DNA of 64,000 bases. It comes from Brevundimonas sp. UBA5713 (GTDB lineage Bacteria; Pseudomonadota; Alphaproteobacteria; Caulobacterales; Caulobacteraceae). The stretch covers positions 103,023-167,022 of the forward strand of contig NZ_DIGV01000016.1 in the NCBI RefSeq assembly GCF_002419815.1. Direction: 5' to 3'. Numbering within the stretch: position 1 is the first letter of the stretch; each line of letters begins with the position of its first letter. Shown here piece by piece: positions 36,871 to 43,957 of this stretch. The notes beneath the pieces were generated by a model. That model searched no databases. It saw only the letters and a list, made by a program, of their open reading frames with translations, and was not told the DNA's origin. The position numbers were made by a program, and so were the translations under genes.

Positions 36871-37010
36871 TTGGCTAGGGTCCGTCGTGGGTTCCTAGTG
36901 GGAGAGCTTTGGGCTTTAGCGCTATAACTTCTTATTCGAGGGGAGCGGCTAGACACCGTGCGTATCGCTGATATTTAATAATCCCTCATCAAAGGAGGGG
37001 CTACAAATCA

Positions 37011-37454
37011 ATGCTAGCTATCATTGCAACGCTTCTTCTAACCAATCCAACTGACACCCGATTAGAACTGGTTTGTCGTGGCACAGCCACTGTGCCTACA
37101 TCTGTCACAACAAGCGGCAATAATTACGGTGATCCATCGAATTCTGTTACATCGCAAGGAACAGCGAGGATCAACGAGCGTGTGGGAGTATCGATAGATG
37201 GAAGCTCGGCACGTATAAGAACTCCCTCCTCAATGCTTCCCGATTGGCCCTTTAGGTCAAGAAGCGAGGACGGGTGGAGACCGATAACTGAATTAGTAGT
37301 TACAGACGACCTTATTACAGGAAAGGTTGCTCTTGGGCCGGTCACTCGACAGAGCTTACGTATCGATCGTCTGACGGGGGTACTAGAATTGCGGGGCAGA
37401 TCACCCTTTACAGGTGAATGTGAGCCTGTTGATCACACGCAACGCAGATTTTGA
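37011..37454 (+). CDS. Hypothetical protein between att copies A and B
   Basis: 147 aa. A short hydrophobic N-terminus (MLAIIATLLLTN) suggests a signal sequence, and the rest is Ser/Thr-rich and probably beta-structured (TELVVTDDLITGKVALG, RIDRLTGVLELRG). AAAGGAGGGG lies upstream, though about 12 bases away. No family was recognised. It is the only gene in the 0.7-kb segment between the two left att copies. Confidence 0.6.
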   Translation: MLAIIATLLLTNPTDTRLELVCRGTATVPTSVTTSGNNYGDPSNSVTSQGTARINERVGVSIDGSSARIRTPSSMLPDWPFRSRSEDGWRPITELVVTDDLITGKVALGPVTRQSLRIDRLTGVLELRGRSPFTGECEPVDHTQRRF

Positions 37455-37508
37455 TCTATGTCTGTTCTCTTACTCATACCATCGAGCAGCGCTGGAACCT
37501 GAATCAGC

Positions 37509-37606
37509 GTCACGTAAGCGGCACCACCCTTCCAGACAGTATATGAACTTCGCCTAAGGCTAACTTGCCTTTGGCAAGGGTTCATCGTGGGTTCCTAGTG
37601 GGAGCG
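37509..37606 (+). repeat. Partial att copy B inside the island
   Basis: Begins with the tRNA T-arm/acceptor end (GTCACGTAAGCGGCACCA) and continues about 100 bp in parallel with copy A (TATGAACTTCGCCTAAGG, TCGTGGGTTCCTAGTGGGAG). At CCTTCCAGACAGT it is closer to copy C. It contains no anticodon arm, so it is not a tRNA gene. Confidence 0.85.
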
Positions 37607-37727
37607 CGTTTGAGCGGATATATTCAGTGCGACGACCATTTCTCACAACAAGACAATGCCTATATCCTTTGTGCTGAGAGCTTGTTTAATACGCCACAGA
37701 CGCATCGATGTGATTGGGGGACAGGTA

Positions 37728-38243
37728 ATGGTCGATACAACTGATGCTTCTATGAAAGCCAAGATCTGTTCTGAGTTGTTACGGATCGAAGAAGATTGCA
37801 CTCACTCTGGTAAAGCGCATTTCAACGCTGCCGATCGCTGGAACTGTTATCACATGGGCTTCGGCATCCCTGCCGTAATTCTTAGTGCCCTAGCCAGCAC
37901 GGCCTTTTTCAACGATATTCCAGAGGTTGCAGGTTGGTTTGCCGCAGCCGTTGCCATTCTTACGGCGCTACAAACGTTTCTAAAGCCCTCAGAGCGCGCC
38001 GCCGCTCACAAGGCTTCTGGAGACCAATATTTAGGTCTACGCAATGACGCCCGTGTGTTTCGTGAAGTCCGGCTAGACCACATATGCGACGATCAGGCTG
38101 CCATCGACGGCTTAGACGAATTCTCGAAAAGGCGCCGTGAGCTGAATATGGCCAGCATGCAATTCGGGAACAGCGATTTTAAGAAAGCAAAGAAGGGCAT
38201 TGATGCGGGAGAAGCCCTCCACGCAATTGATAGAAGATCATAA
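37728..38243 (+). CDS. SLATT-type 2TM effector of CBASS-like unit
   Basis: 171 aa from ATG 37728, preceded by GGGGGACAGG; an upstream in-frame ATG at 37656 is less likely. A helical N-terminus (about 9-35) is followed by two membrane helices (about 43-61 and 66-84: GFGIPAVILSALASTAF, WFAAAVAILTALQTF) and a long C-terminal helical region with FLKPSERAAAHKASGDQYLGLRNDARVF. This is the pattern of the SMODS-and-SLOG-associating 2TM domain. Such proteins are thought to form pores when a cyclic nucleotide binds. It overlaps the CD-NTase start (TAATG), so the two are coupled. Confidence 0.82.
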   Translation: MVDTTDASMKAKICSELLRIEEDCTHSGKAHFNAADRWNCYHMGFGIPAVILSALASTAFFNDIPEVAGWFAAAVAILTALQTFLKPSERAAAHKASGDQYLGLRNDARVFREVRLDHICDDQAAIDGLDEFSKRRRELNMASMQFGNSDFKKAKKGIDAGEALHAIDRRS

Positions 38244-39019
38244 TGTCCGTTCTGACTTACCTACAAACGCGCTCTAGCGATGCCGTACTCTCGACTTTCG
38301 AAAAATCATCAATCGCAACCTCGATTAGCACGCTGATCTCACGCTTAAATAGCTATTTTGGCACATCGGTCTCGGAACGCTTCACGTTCGGTTCTTATAC
38401 TCGAGACACTATCCTACCGCGCAAGATGGACGAGCTATCCGACATCGACTTCATGGTGGTGTTCGCCGAAAGTGGCTACATGCCTCAAACCTATCTTGAT
38501 CGCCTGCGTCGGTTCGTAGACACCAAGTACTCAACATCGGAAATTCGGCAATCAAATCCGACCATTGTACTCGAACTAAACCACATCAAATTCGAGTTAG
38601 TTCCTGCGTTAAAAGAAGCTTGGGGAAGTGCCTATAAAATCCCGAATAACACAAATACTTGGCAATCTACTAACCCCAATGACTTCAATGCTAAGCTCTC
38701 TGCCAAGCACGCAGCCGAGGGTTATCACCTCAAGCCCGCCATCAGGCTCATCAAGTTTTGGAATGCTAAGGCAGGCTACGTCTACGACTCTTACGAACTT
38801 GAAACATGGATCACCGACCAGTGGTTTTTAGGTTGTTACAATCAACGTGATTATCTCTTCTCAATAATCGACAAACTTAGCCTACCGTTCTACGCCGCCC
38901 AATGGCGAAAGGATCGCCTCCAACGCGCGAAAAACATCGTCGCTGACACAAGGAAGTTAGAAGCAGACGGTTATCCATACTCGGCAGAAAGCGAAATCAA
39001 GAAGCTTATTCCTGAGTAG
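38243..39019 (+). CDS. CD-NTase (SMODS nucleotidyltransferase) of CBASS-like unit
   Basis: 258 aa. Pol-beta-type nucleotidyltransferase: FTFGSYTRDT (Gly50-Ser51) followed by SDIDFMVVF with metal-binding Asp67 and Asp69. A third acid is supplied by KFELVPA (Glu118 where Asp is common). The C-terminal helical domain contains LKPAIRLIKFWNAKAGY and SYELETWITDQWF, typical of cGAS/DncV-like enzymes. It should make a cyclic di- or trinucleotide upon phage infection, to activate the upstream 2TM effector. No Cap2/Cap3 or HORMA/TRIP13 genes are nearby, so a minimal type I layout. Confidence 0.88.
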   Translation: MSVLTYLQTRSSDAVLSTFEKSSIATSISTLISRLNSYFGTSVSERFTFGSYTRDTILPRKMDELSDIDFMVVFAESGYMPQTYLDRLRRFVDTKYSTSEIRQSNPTIVLELNHIKFELVPALKEAWGSAYKIPNNTNTWQSTNPNDFNAKLSAKHAAEGYHLKPAIRLIKFWNAKAGYVYDSYELETWITDQWFLGCYNQRDYLFSIIDKLSLPFYAAQWRKDRLQRAKNIVADTRKLEADGYPYSAESEIKKLIPE

Positions 39020-39040
39020 GGAGCAGCCCAGTATTCAAAC

Positions 39041-39220
39041 TTATTTTGTCTCCCCTTCAACAGGGGTGATAAGAGCAACGGGTGACGTACCAAGCTCTTG
39101 AGCCAGTTCATAAAGGCTCAACACGGTCAGATTGCGCTGCCCCGTCTCGACTTGGCTGATGTAGCGCTGATCAAAGTCACATAGTGCTGACAGTTCTTCT
39201 TGGGTCAGGCCTTTAGCCAC
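39041..39220 (-). CDS. Short XRE-type HTH protein (probably N-terminally truncated)
   Basis: 59 aa from a GTG at 39220. The text GLTQEELSALCDFDQRYISQVETGQRNL is a clear XRE helix-turn-helix, followed by VLSLYELAQELGTSPVALI. Helix 1 (normally about 12 residues before KGLTQEE) is missing because a stop codon lies three codons upstream of the GTG. It could be a remnant or a gene using the GTG, with AGG directly before it. Confidence 0.55.
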   Translation of the reverse strand: MAKGLTQEELSALCDFDQRYISQVETGQRNLTVLSLYELAQELGTSPVALITPVEGETK

Positions 39221-39229
39221 CCTCGAATG

Positions 39230-39529
39230 TTAGACGTCATCATCTCCGACGGGACCGCCCTCGTTCTCCATACGCCGTATGGATCGAACTTCCTGTCTAG
39301 TGAACTTAAGACGCACACCGATGCCACCGTCAGCTTCGGTCAAGAACACTGCACCACCTTCTTCCAGCGTGGACTGGATACGTTCGCGGGCTTCCTCACC
39401 GGGATCGACATTCTCACGCTCGAATGCCGCCAGTGCTTCCAACTCTACAGCGGCTTTACGCGCCACATGTTCACGCGGCCACTGCACCAGCGCACGAGCA
39501 GCGCGGGCTTGATATCCGGTAAGTTTCAT
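39230..39529 (-). CDS. XRE-like regulator variant
   Basis: 99 aa from ATG 39529, with GAGGGG upstream. It starts LTGYQARAARALVQWPREHVARKAAVELEALAAFE and ends GGAVFLTEADGGIGVRLKF. This is the skeleton of the small alphaproteobacterial XRE family that begins LTGxQxRAARALLxW and ends with GVRLR. The recognition helix is diverged, so DNA binding needs testing. It lies nine bases before the next small HTH gene. Confidence 0.7.
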   Translation of the reverse strand: MKLTGYQARAARALVQWPREHVARKAAVELEALAAFERENVDPGEEARERIQSTLEEGGAVFLTEADGGIGVRLKFTRQEVRSIRRMENEGGPVGDDDV

Positions 39530-39594
39530 AGGGTGCCCCTCACAGCTAAACAGTATGCCGCTATTCAGACATATGGTGCCTTGGGAAGCCACTG

Positions 39595-39831
39595 CTATAA
39601 ATCAATAAAGCCCTGAAGCAGCTTTGATGGATCACGTCCCAATGCCTCTGCGATCTGGCAGAACTCGATCACGTCTATCCGGCGCTCGCCCCTCTCCACC
39701 TTTGAAACGTAGCTTTGCGGCTTACCCAGCCGCGTCGCCAGCTCAACTTGCGTAAGGCCAGCCTCTTTTCGAGTGGCGGCAAGGAAGCTGATGAACGCCT
39801 GATGCCGGTCCGTGAATATCGATGACGGCAA
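39595..39831 (-). CDS. XRE-family HTH regulator
   Basis: 78 aa. The HTH is FLAATRKEAGLTQVELATRLGKPQSYVSKVERGERRIDVIEFCQIAEALG, a complete XRE domain with no extra sensor domain. It heads a three-gene run of small HTH proteins transcribed toward the CBASS unit. These may control island maintenance or the defence genes. Confidence 0.85.
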   Translation of the reverse strand: MPSSIFTDRHQAFISFLAATRKEAGLTQVELATRLGKPQSYVSKVERGERRIDVIEFCQIAEALGRDPSKLLQGFIDL

Positions 39832-40111
39832 AGAGCGCCCCTCCGAGGTGAGGCTCTTTCGCTAAATCCTAAATCGGGATATCCCAGATTGGGTTATTCG
39901 TGGTTGGGGGGAGGCAGCTGTCGCTCGGCGTATGAACGCACCAATCAAGATCACAGCCTGAGTAAAGCCGAGCGCAAAACTCGGCATCTTATATGATGTG
40001 CAAATCCTGGCGCATCTCACTCAATATCAATGAGAAAACACCAGATGAATACCAACACCAAACGCATGGTGCTTGCCGCCATTGCAGCCTTCTACGTCGT
40101 GGTCGGTGACG
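39832..40111. other. Intergenic stretch with a short interrupted ORF
   Basis: 280 bp between the XRE gene and the IS3 remnant. It contains a possible reading frame starting at ATG 40030 or 40045 (MNTNTKRMVLAAIAAFYVVVG) with a hydrophobic N-terminus. This is cut by the left end of the IS fragment, so it is probably the 5' scrap of a membrane or secreted protein gene. Nothing else is recognisable. Confidence 0.45.
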
Positions 40112-40370
40112 TGACCCCCTGAAACTCCTCCAGGAATAGCTAGAGTCCGCCCCTCGAAAGGACGGACAGAATGAAGCGATCACGGTTTACGGAAGAGCAG
40201 ATCATCGGGATCCTGCGCGAGCAGGAGGCCGGTGTTCCGGTGACGGATCTGTGCAGGAAGCACGGACTGAGCTCGCCGACCTTCTACAAGTGGAAGGCCA
40301 AGTTCGGCGGCATGGATGTGTCTGAGGCCCGGCGGCTGAAGGCGCTGGAAGACGAGAACGCCAAGGCAAA
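40112..40370 (+). mobile_element. IS3-family insertion sequence, left-end fragment
   Basis: Starts TGACCCCCTGAAACTCCTCC, the usual left end of an alphaproteobacterial IS3-family group, and holds the first part of orfA. Homology stops near 40370 within orfA, and neither the rest of orfA, orfB nor a right end follows. Confidence 0.78.
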
Positions 40371-40392
40371 CCGACAAGGCGCTCACATCTGA
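40171..40392 (+). pseudogene. IS3-family transposase orfA, truncated
   Basis: 73 aa. FTEEQIIGILREQEAGVPVTDLCRKHGLSSPTFYKWKAKFGGMD is the N-terminal HTH of IS3 OrfA. After ALEDENAK the usual LKKLLAEAMLDNA continuation is replaced by ANRQGAHI and a stop, so the gene is broken near 40366. Confidence 0.85.
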
Positions 40393-40712
40393 CGCGATGA
40401 TCTGATCACGGCCCGTCCCTCGTGCTACCAGCATCGCGCGGCAGATCGCTTACGACCTCATGGTTCGTCCGTGTCGTCTGATCTCTTTGGCTGAAAGGCC
40501 AGCCAAATCAGCCCGCTCAAGCCCAAGATCTTCAGAGCCGTGCCCGTGTGAATGTCCCTCCCGACGGGAGGGCAGGGCAGAGACAGGAGCCAAGCTCTAT
40601 AGAGGGTGGTTCACATTGACGCGGATCAATGGTCGCCGACCGTCTGGAATGATAGCGTTGCCGTGACGCATTATAATGGTAGCGTTGCCGTGACGCATTA
40701 TAGGAGAGCGCG
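40393..40712. other. Gap upstream of the cupin gene
   Basis: 320 bp without a convincing gene. It holds the junction of the IS3 fragment with unrelated DNA, and the 27-bp direct repeat described separately directly before the cupin start. A TATAAT at 40672-40677 falls at the boundary of the two repeat copies, but no well-spaced -35 was seen. Confidence 0.5.
40648..40701. repeat. Two tandem 27-bp repeats upstream of the cupin gene
   Basis: Copies at 40648-40674 and 40675-40701 differ at one base (aatgat/aatggt). Each contains GCGTTGCCGTGACGC, which has partial dyad symmetry. The second ends in ATTATAGGAGAG, giving the ribosome site of the cupin gene. The placement suggests operator sites for a repressor. 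Confidence 0.75.
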
Positions 40713-41108
40713 ATGAAGGGCTTCGTCGATGACATCGACCGGCTGACGGTCGAGAACAAGGACTTCCGCCGGGTGCTATACACCGGCAAGCACCTTCAGT
40801 TGGTGCTGATGGCACTGCGGCCCGGCGAGGAAATCGGCGAGGAAGTCCACGACGACCACGACCAGTTTTTCCGCATCGAGAAGGGCGAGGGCGAAGTCTG
40901 CATCGATGGTCAGCGGACGAAGATCAAAGCCGATGACGCGATCATCGTCCCAGCGGGCGCCCGCCACAACGTCATCAACACGGGCGACAAGAAGCTGAAG
41001 CTCTACACCGTCTACGGTCCGCCGGATCACAAGGACGGGATCGTGCGCGCCACGAAGGCTGAAGCCGAGGCAACCGAAGAGCATTTCGACGGGACGACGA
41101 CGGAATAG
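40713..41108 (+). CDS. Cupin-domain protein carried in IS mosaic
   Basis: 131 aa. One conserved cupin barrel: GEEIGEEVHDDHDQFFRIEKGEGEVCIDG (motif 1 with His residues) and IIVPAGARHNVINTG (motif 2). It is a metal-binding small-molecule-binding or isomerase-type fold; the substrate is unknown. AGGAGAG precedes the ATG. It lies directly left of an IS6 element and has the base usage of the IS block rather than the island, so it is likely passenger DNA. Confidence 0.82.
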   Translation: MKGFVDDIDRLTVENKDFRRVLYTGKHLQLVLMALRPGEEIGEEVHDDHDQFFRIEKGEGEVCIDGQRTKIKADDAIIVPAGARHNVINTGDKKLKLYTVYGPPDHKDGIVRATKAEAEATEEHFDGTTTE

Positions 41109-41117
41109 GCGGCGGCG

Positions 41118-41946
41118 GGGCTCTGTCAGCCCAAACTTGATTGCCGATCGCGAGCCTCGCGCCTAGCCTCGCGGCATGGCCAAATCGACCAATCCGTTCC
41201 GCTGGTTTGACAGCTCGCCCGAGGTGATCCGCCTCGTGGTGCTGATGTACGTGAAATACCCGCTGTCTCTGCGGAACGTCGAGGACCTTCTGGCCGAGCG
41301 CGGCATCGACATCTGCCATGAGACGGTGCGGCTTTGGTGGAACCGATTCGGCCCGATGTTCGCCGCCGAGATCCGCAGGAAGCGGGTCGATCACATGCGC
41401 GCCTACACTCACTGGCGCTGGCATCTGGACGAGGTCTACGCGAAGATCAACGGCGAAATGCATTACCTCTGGCGCGCCGTCGATCATGAGGGCGAGGTGC
41501 TGGAATCCTTTGTCACCAAGACCCGGGACAAGGCCGCAGCACTGAATTTCATCAAGAAAGCCATGAAGCGCCACGGCCGCCCCAAGGCCATCGTCACCGA
41601 CGGCCTCCGCTCGTATCGCGCCGCGATGAACGACCTCGGCAATGGGGAGAAGCAGCATATCGGCCGTTGGGCCAACAACCGGTGTGAGAACTCACATCTG
41701 CCGTTCCGACGGCGAGAACGCGCCATGCTCCGCTTCCGCCAGATGAAGACCTTGCAGAAGTTCAGCTCCGTCCACGCCGCCTTCCACAACCACTTCAACC
41801 AGGACCGCCACCTCATCAGCCGAGACGACTTCAAAGCCCGGCGATCGGCTGCCTTTGCCGAGTGGAAGACACTTGCCGGATAGCCTACACGCCCCTGCCC
41901 CAAATGCGTCAACTGGAGACAAGTTGGCGTTGGACTGACAGCACCC
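41118..41946 (+). mobile_element. IS6-family insertion sequence
   Basis: 829 bp with imperfect terminal inverted repeats (GGGCTCTGTCAGCCC on the left; GGGTGCTGTCAGTCC read inward from the right) around an intact transposase. The 8-bp flanks differ (41110-41117 and 41947-41954), so no target duplication is left. That fits replicon recombination, common with IS6. Confidence 0.82.
41176..41883 (+). CDS. IS6-family transposase
   Basis: 235 aa, apparently full length. N-terminal HTH (LRNVEDLLAERGIDICHETVRLWWNRFG), then the DDE core: HLDEVYAKINGEMHYLWRAVD (first Asp), IVTDGLRSYRAA (second Asp) and NNRCENSHLPFRRRERAMLRF (Glu in the ENSH motif). No frameshift is seen. Confidence 0.95.
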   Translation: MAKSTNPFRWFDSSPEVIRLVVLMYVKYPLSLRNVEDLLAERGIDICHETVRLWWNRFGPMFAAEIRRKRVDHMRAYTHWRWHLDEVYAKINGEMHYLWRAVDHEGEVLESFVTKTRDKAAALNFIKKAMKRHGRPKAIVTDGLRSYRAAMNDLGNGEKQHIGRWANNRCENSHLPFRRRERAMLRFRQMKTLQKFSSVHAAFHNHFNQDRHLISRDDFKARRSAAFAEWKTLAG

Positions 41947-42077
41947 TTCAACGTCACCCACAGCGGTACCATGCCTCTATCGGGTATGTCTCGTTCAAAG
42001 CGTTTGACGGAACGACTTTCAGAGGCGGCTACAGCCATCTCTCCGAGCGTTCCGTCAGCACAGTAACCACCACATAA
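41947..42077 (+). pseudogene. IS3-family transposase orfB, 3' remnant
   Basis: Begins exactly at the IS6 right end. The frame reads TLQRHPQRYHASIGYVSFKAFDG, which matches the C-terminal RRHSxxGYxSPxxFE motif of IS3 OrfB. The rest of orfB has been lost to the IS6 insertion. It may not be the same IS as the fragment at 40112. Confidence 0.65.
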
Positions 42078-42206
42078 GAAGTGCCCGACAGGAAAGTCAC
42101 GGGGTCGTTCGGGGGGCGCTCGTAACACCCTGTCGGGCTACATTAGGTCAGTACGTTGACCTAACGTCATCATAGAACCACGAATTAAGCTTTACGGCGA
42201 GTCATA

Positions 42207-42221
42207 TATATCGACGATATA
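42207..42221. promoter_or_regulatory. 15-bp palindrome, candidate operator
   Basis: TATATCGACGATATA is a perfect palindrome around one central A, in an AT-rich setting unlike its surroundings. It lies about 160 bp upstream of the 42382 gene. The protein that would bind it is unknown. Confidence 0.5.
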
Positions 42222-42326
42222 CATAAGTCGAACACCACCTCACCCCCTCCCCTTTCCCCCTTTTGCGGCGAGAGTTGCGTGACCCGACTTCGACTTAGAC
42301 GCCGCTCACTACACCAAACCCAACTG

Positions 42327-42357
42327 ACCCCCGTGGCCATCCGCTGCGGGGGTTTTT
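42327..42357 (+). terminator. Terminator-like hairpin in the leader of the 42382 gene
   Basis: 7-bp stem ACCCCCG/CGGGGGT (42327-42333 with 42347-42353) followed by TTTTT. It lies 25 bases before the 42382 start, so it could act as an attenuator rather than end an upstream transcript. Confidence 0.75.
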
Positions 42358-42381
42358 CTATGCCTGATAAGGAAACCACCC

Positions 42382-42753
42382 ATGATCACGCTCACCGACA
42401 TCTTCGAGGTGTCCGCCACCCTTGAGGACGGCAGCTTAGACGTTCACCTACGCGCCCTTCTCGGCTTTCGCGCTTGGCACATGGTTGTTGAGCATGAAGC
42501 AGAACTAGGCACAGACGCCCTTATCCATGTCATCCAGGCTGGCGATAAGGCCGACACCATCAACGCCGCCCTTGGATTTGCCATCACAGGTGAAGATGCA
42601 GAGCCGCCCTCCTTCGTGTCCATCGAAGACCATGGCGGTCAGTGGTTTGAGCTGGCCTACGCTAGAGACGATGCCCCTCACCAACGCATCTTCATCGAGG
42701 TCCATCCAGACACCGATCAGGACCTTCTGACCATGTGCTTCGCCAACATGTGA
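42382..42753 (+). CDS. Hypothetical protein of the island (123 aa)
   Basis: 123 aa, acidic, no membrane segment. It begins MITLTDIFEVSATLEDGSLDV; features AALGFAITGEDAEPPSFVSIEDHGGQWFELAY and FIEVHPDTDQDLLTM. AAGGA lies nine bases upstream. Predicted mixed alpha/beta fold, family not recognised. A short overlapping reading frame (42360-42425) starts just after the preceding terminator hairpin. Confidence 0.65.
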   Translation: MITLTDIFEVSATLEDGSLDVHLRALLGFRAWHMVVEHEAELGTDALIHVIQAGDKADTINAALGFAITGEDAEPPSFVSIEDHGGQWFELAYARDDAPHQRIFIEVHPDTDQDLLTMCFANM

Positions 42754-42781
42754 CGACACCAACAACTCCCAGCCCACAACG

Positions 42782-42810
42782 CCCTCACGGTCTCGCCGTC
42801 GAGGGATTTT
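42782..42810 (+). terminator. Terminator-like hairpin between the two unknown island genes
   Basis: Stem CCCTCACGG (42782-42790) with CCGT-c-GAGGG (42796-42805), then ATTTT. The sequence after it (TTTTCTATGCCTGA) matches that after the hairpin at 42327. Confidence 0.7.
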
Positions 42811-42858
42811 CTATGCCTGAAAGGTCCCCAATGCCTTCCAACACCCCATCACCTAGCC

Positions 42859-43146
42859 ATGACCAGTAAGCTAATCACCCTGCTTATCGTGCTGCTGGTT
42901 CTGAGCCTTGCCAAAGTCCTCCTGATCATCCTGGCGATGGCAGCCTTGGGGCTCACGCTGTGCTGTCTCGCAGTAAGGCCAAGAGCCACCCTTCTGGCCT
43001 TAGCCCTGATACCCATCACATGCTTGGCAAACGCCAAACCGGGCCTTTGCATCCTCATGATCGCAGTGATCACCATTGTGCTGATAGCCACCAAACCAAA
43101 GCCTAAACCTAGAGAGGTTCAAACCCTGTTGATTATGGACAACTAA
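42859..43146 (+). CDS. Small membrane protein of the island
   Basis: 95 aa with three hydrophobic segments (about residues 4-35, 42-58 and 62-78) and a basic tail KPKPKPREVQ. No good ribosome site is present. A short ORF at 42813-42869 overlaps its start and could couple its translation. Function unknown. Confidence 0.6.
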   Translation: MTSKLITLLIVLLVLSLAKVLLIILAMAALGLTLCCLAVRPRATLLALALIPITCLANAKPGLCILMIAVITIVLIATKPKPKPREVQTLLIMDN

Positions 43147-43156
43147 CCAAGAGATC

Positions 43157-43216
43157 GCTTCTGGAAGCGCACAGGCACGGCAATCATCAAGTCGTTGTTA
43201 TCCGCCTTCCAGAAGC
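43157..43216. repeat. Long-stem inverted repeat
   Basis: GCTTCTGGAAGCG (43157-43169) pairs with CGCCTTCCAGAAGC (43203-43216) with one bulged base and a 33-base loop, just downstream of the membrane-protein gene. It may be a terminator without U-tract or a processing site. Confidence 0.6.
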
Positions 43217-43266
43217 ACCATCAAGGCTTCTCTCTGCGAGAGCAGAAGAACCTTAAAATGAAAATA

Positions 43267-43288
43267 TCCTTCCATTTTCAGGGAAGGA
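43267..43288 (-). terminator. Terminator of the LysR-like gene
   Basis: 7-bp stem TCCTTCC/GGAAGGA (43267-43273 with 43282-43288). On the minus strand it is followed by TATTTTCATTTT, starting eight bases after the gene's stop. Confidence 0.7.
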
Positions 43289-43295
43289 AGAAAGC

Positions 43296-43886
43296 TCAGT
43301 CCTTATCGGACTTAGGGACGCTAGGCGGAACTCTCAAATGCGCTGTCGATGTTCCAACTTTACCTGGACGATCAGGCATTTTCAGACCCTCACCTGAAAC
43401 AGGTCCATAACTCAACGATGTTGGCGCAACGCCAGACATGCGCACTTCTGCCAGCGTCTGGATTATGAGCTGGGCTACCTCAAGGAGCTCCAAACCATCA
43501 TCTGTGAGTGTTGCTGGCACGCTGTCAGCATCAACCAGTATCTTTCTCGACCACCCCTCTAAGCTTTGGATGTGCTTAGTCACAGCGCCTTGAGATAGGC
43601 CCAGCTCCTTCCCTACGGCTGATCGATTACGAAGCCGAGCGACGCACACAAACGTCTCTAGCCAAGCCAGACGCAAGTCACCGAAGTCCAAGCTCGCGTA
43701 ACGCTGATTCGAATCACTTCTCACGACTGATTCGCTCCAATTGATGTCAGTGCACCAATGCCAAATCGTATTCCAAAAAGGAATGAAGCGCACCAAATTA
43801 TCATTGGATAGGACCTTTCCATTTTGGAATATGGTGATATAAAATACTGTTTTCAAACGTGTTTTTTGATGCTCAACTTTGATCAT
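43296..43886 (-). CDS. LysR-type HTH protein without effector domain
   Basis: 196 aa from ATG 43886; a TTG at 43940 would add 18 residues. The LysR HTH is LRLAWLETFVCVARLRNRSAVGKELGLSQGAVTKHIQSLEGWSRKILV in the middle, with LTDDGLELLEVAQLIIQTLAEVR as the linker helix. The usual 200-residue substrate-binding domain is missing; instead there is an N-terminal extension of about 70 residues of unknown kind. It is divergent from the helicase/primase-like gene and may regulate it. Confidence 0.72.
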   Translation of the reverse strand: MIKVEHQKTRLKTVFYITIFQNGKVLSNDNLVRFIPFWNTIWHWCTDINWSESVVRSDSNQRYASLDFGDLRLAWLETFVCVARLRNRSAVGKELGLSQGAVTKHIQSLEGWSRKILVDADSVPATLTDDGLELLEVAQLIIQTLAEVRMSGVAPTSLSYGPVSGEGLKMPDRPGKVGTSTAHLRVPPSVPKSDKD

Positions 43887-43957
43887 CGACCAAGGGAACA
43901 ACGGCTCAACAAGCACCAAACCCGAGGTCGATCCTATCAACCCTTGAGGATCAAAAC

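Larger units (their letters stand above)
42078..42381. other. Gap with hairpin, palindrome and terminator
   Basis: About 300 bp holding three structures: a 10-bp stem GCCCGACAGG (42083-42092 with 42129-42138, 36-base loop), an AT-rich palindrome at 42207-42221, and an intrinsic terminator at 42327-42357. No gene is convincing in either strand. Confidence 0.7.

Noticed and set aside
43195..43410. 71-aa plus-strand ORF next to the LysR-like gene
   Set aside because: It overlaps the terminator and C-terminal codons of the LysR-like gene and has no ribosome site.
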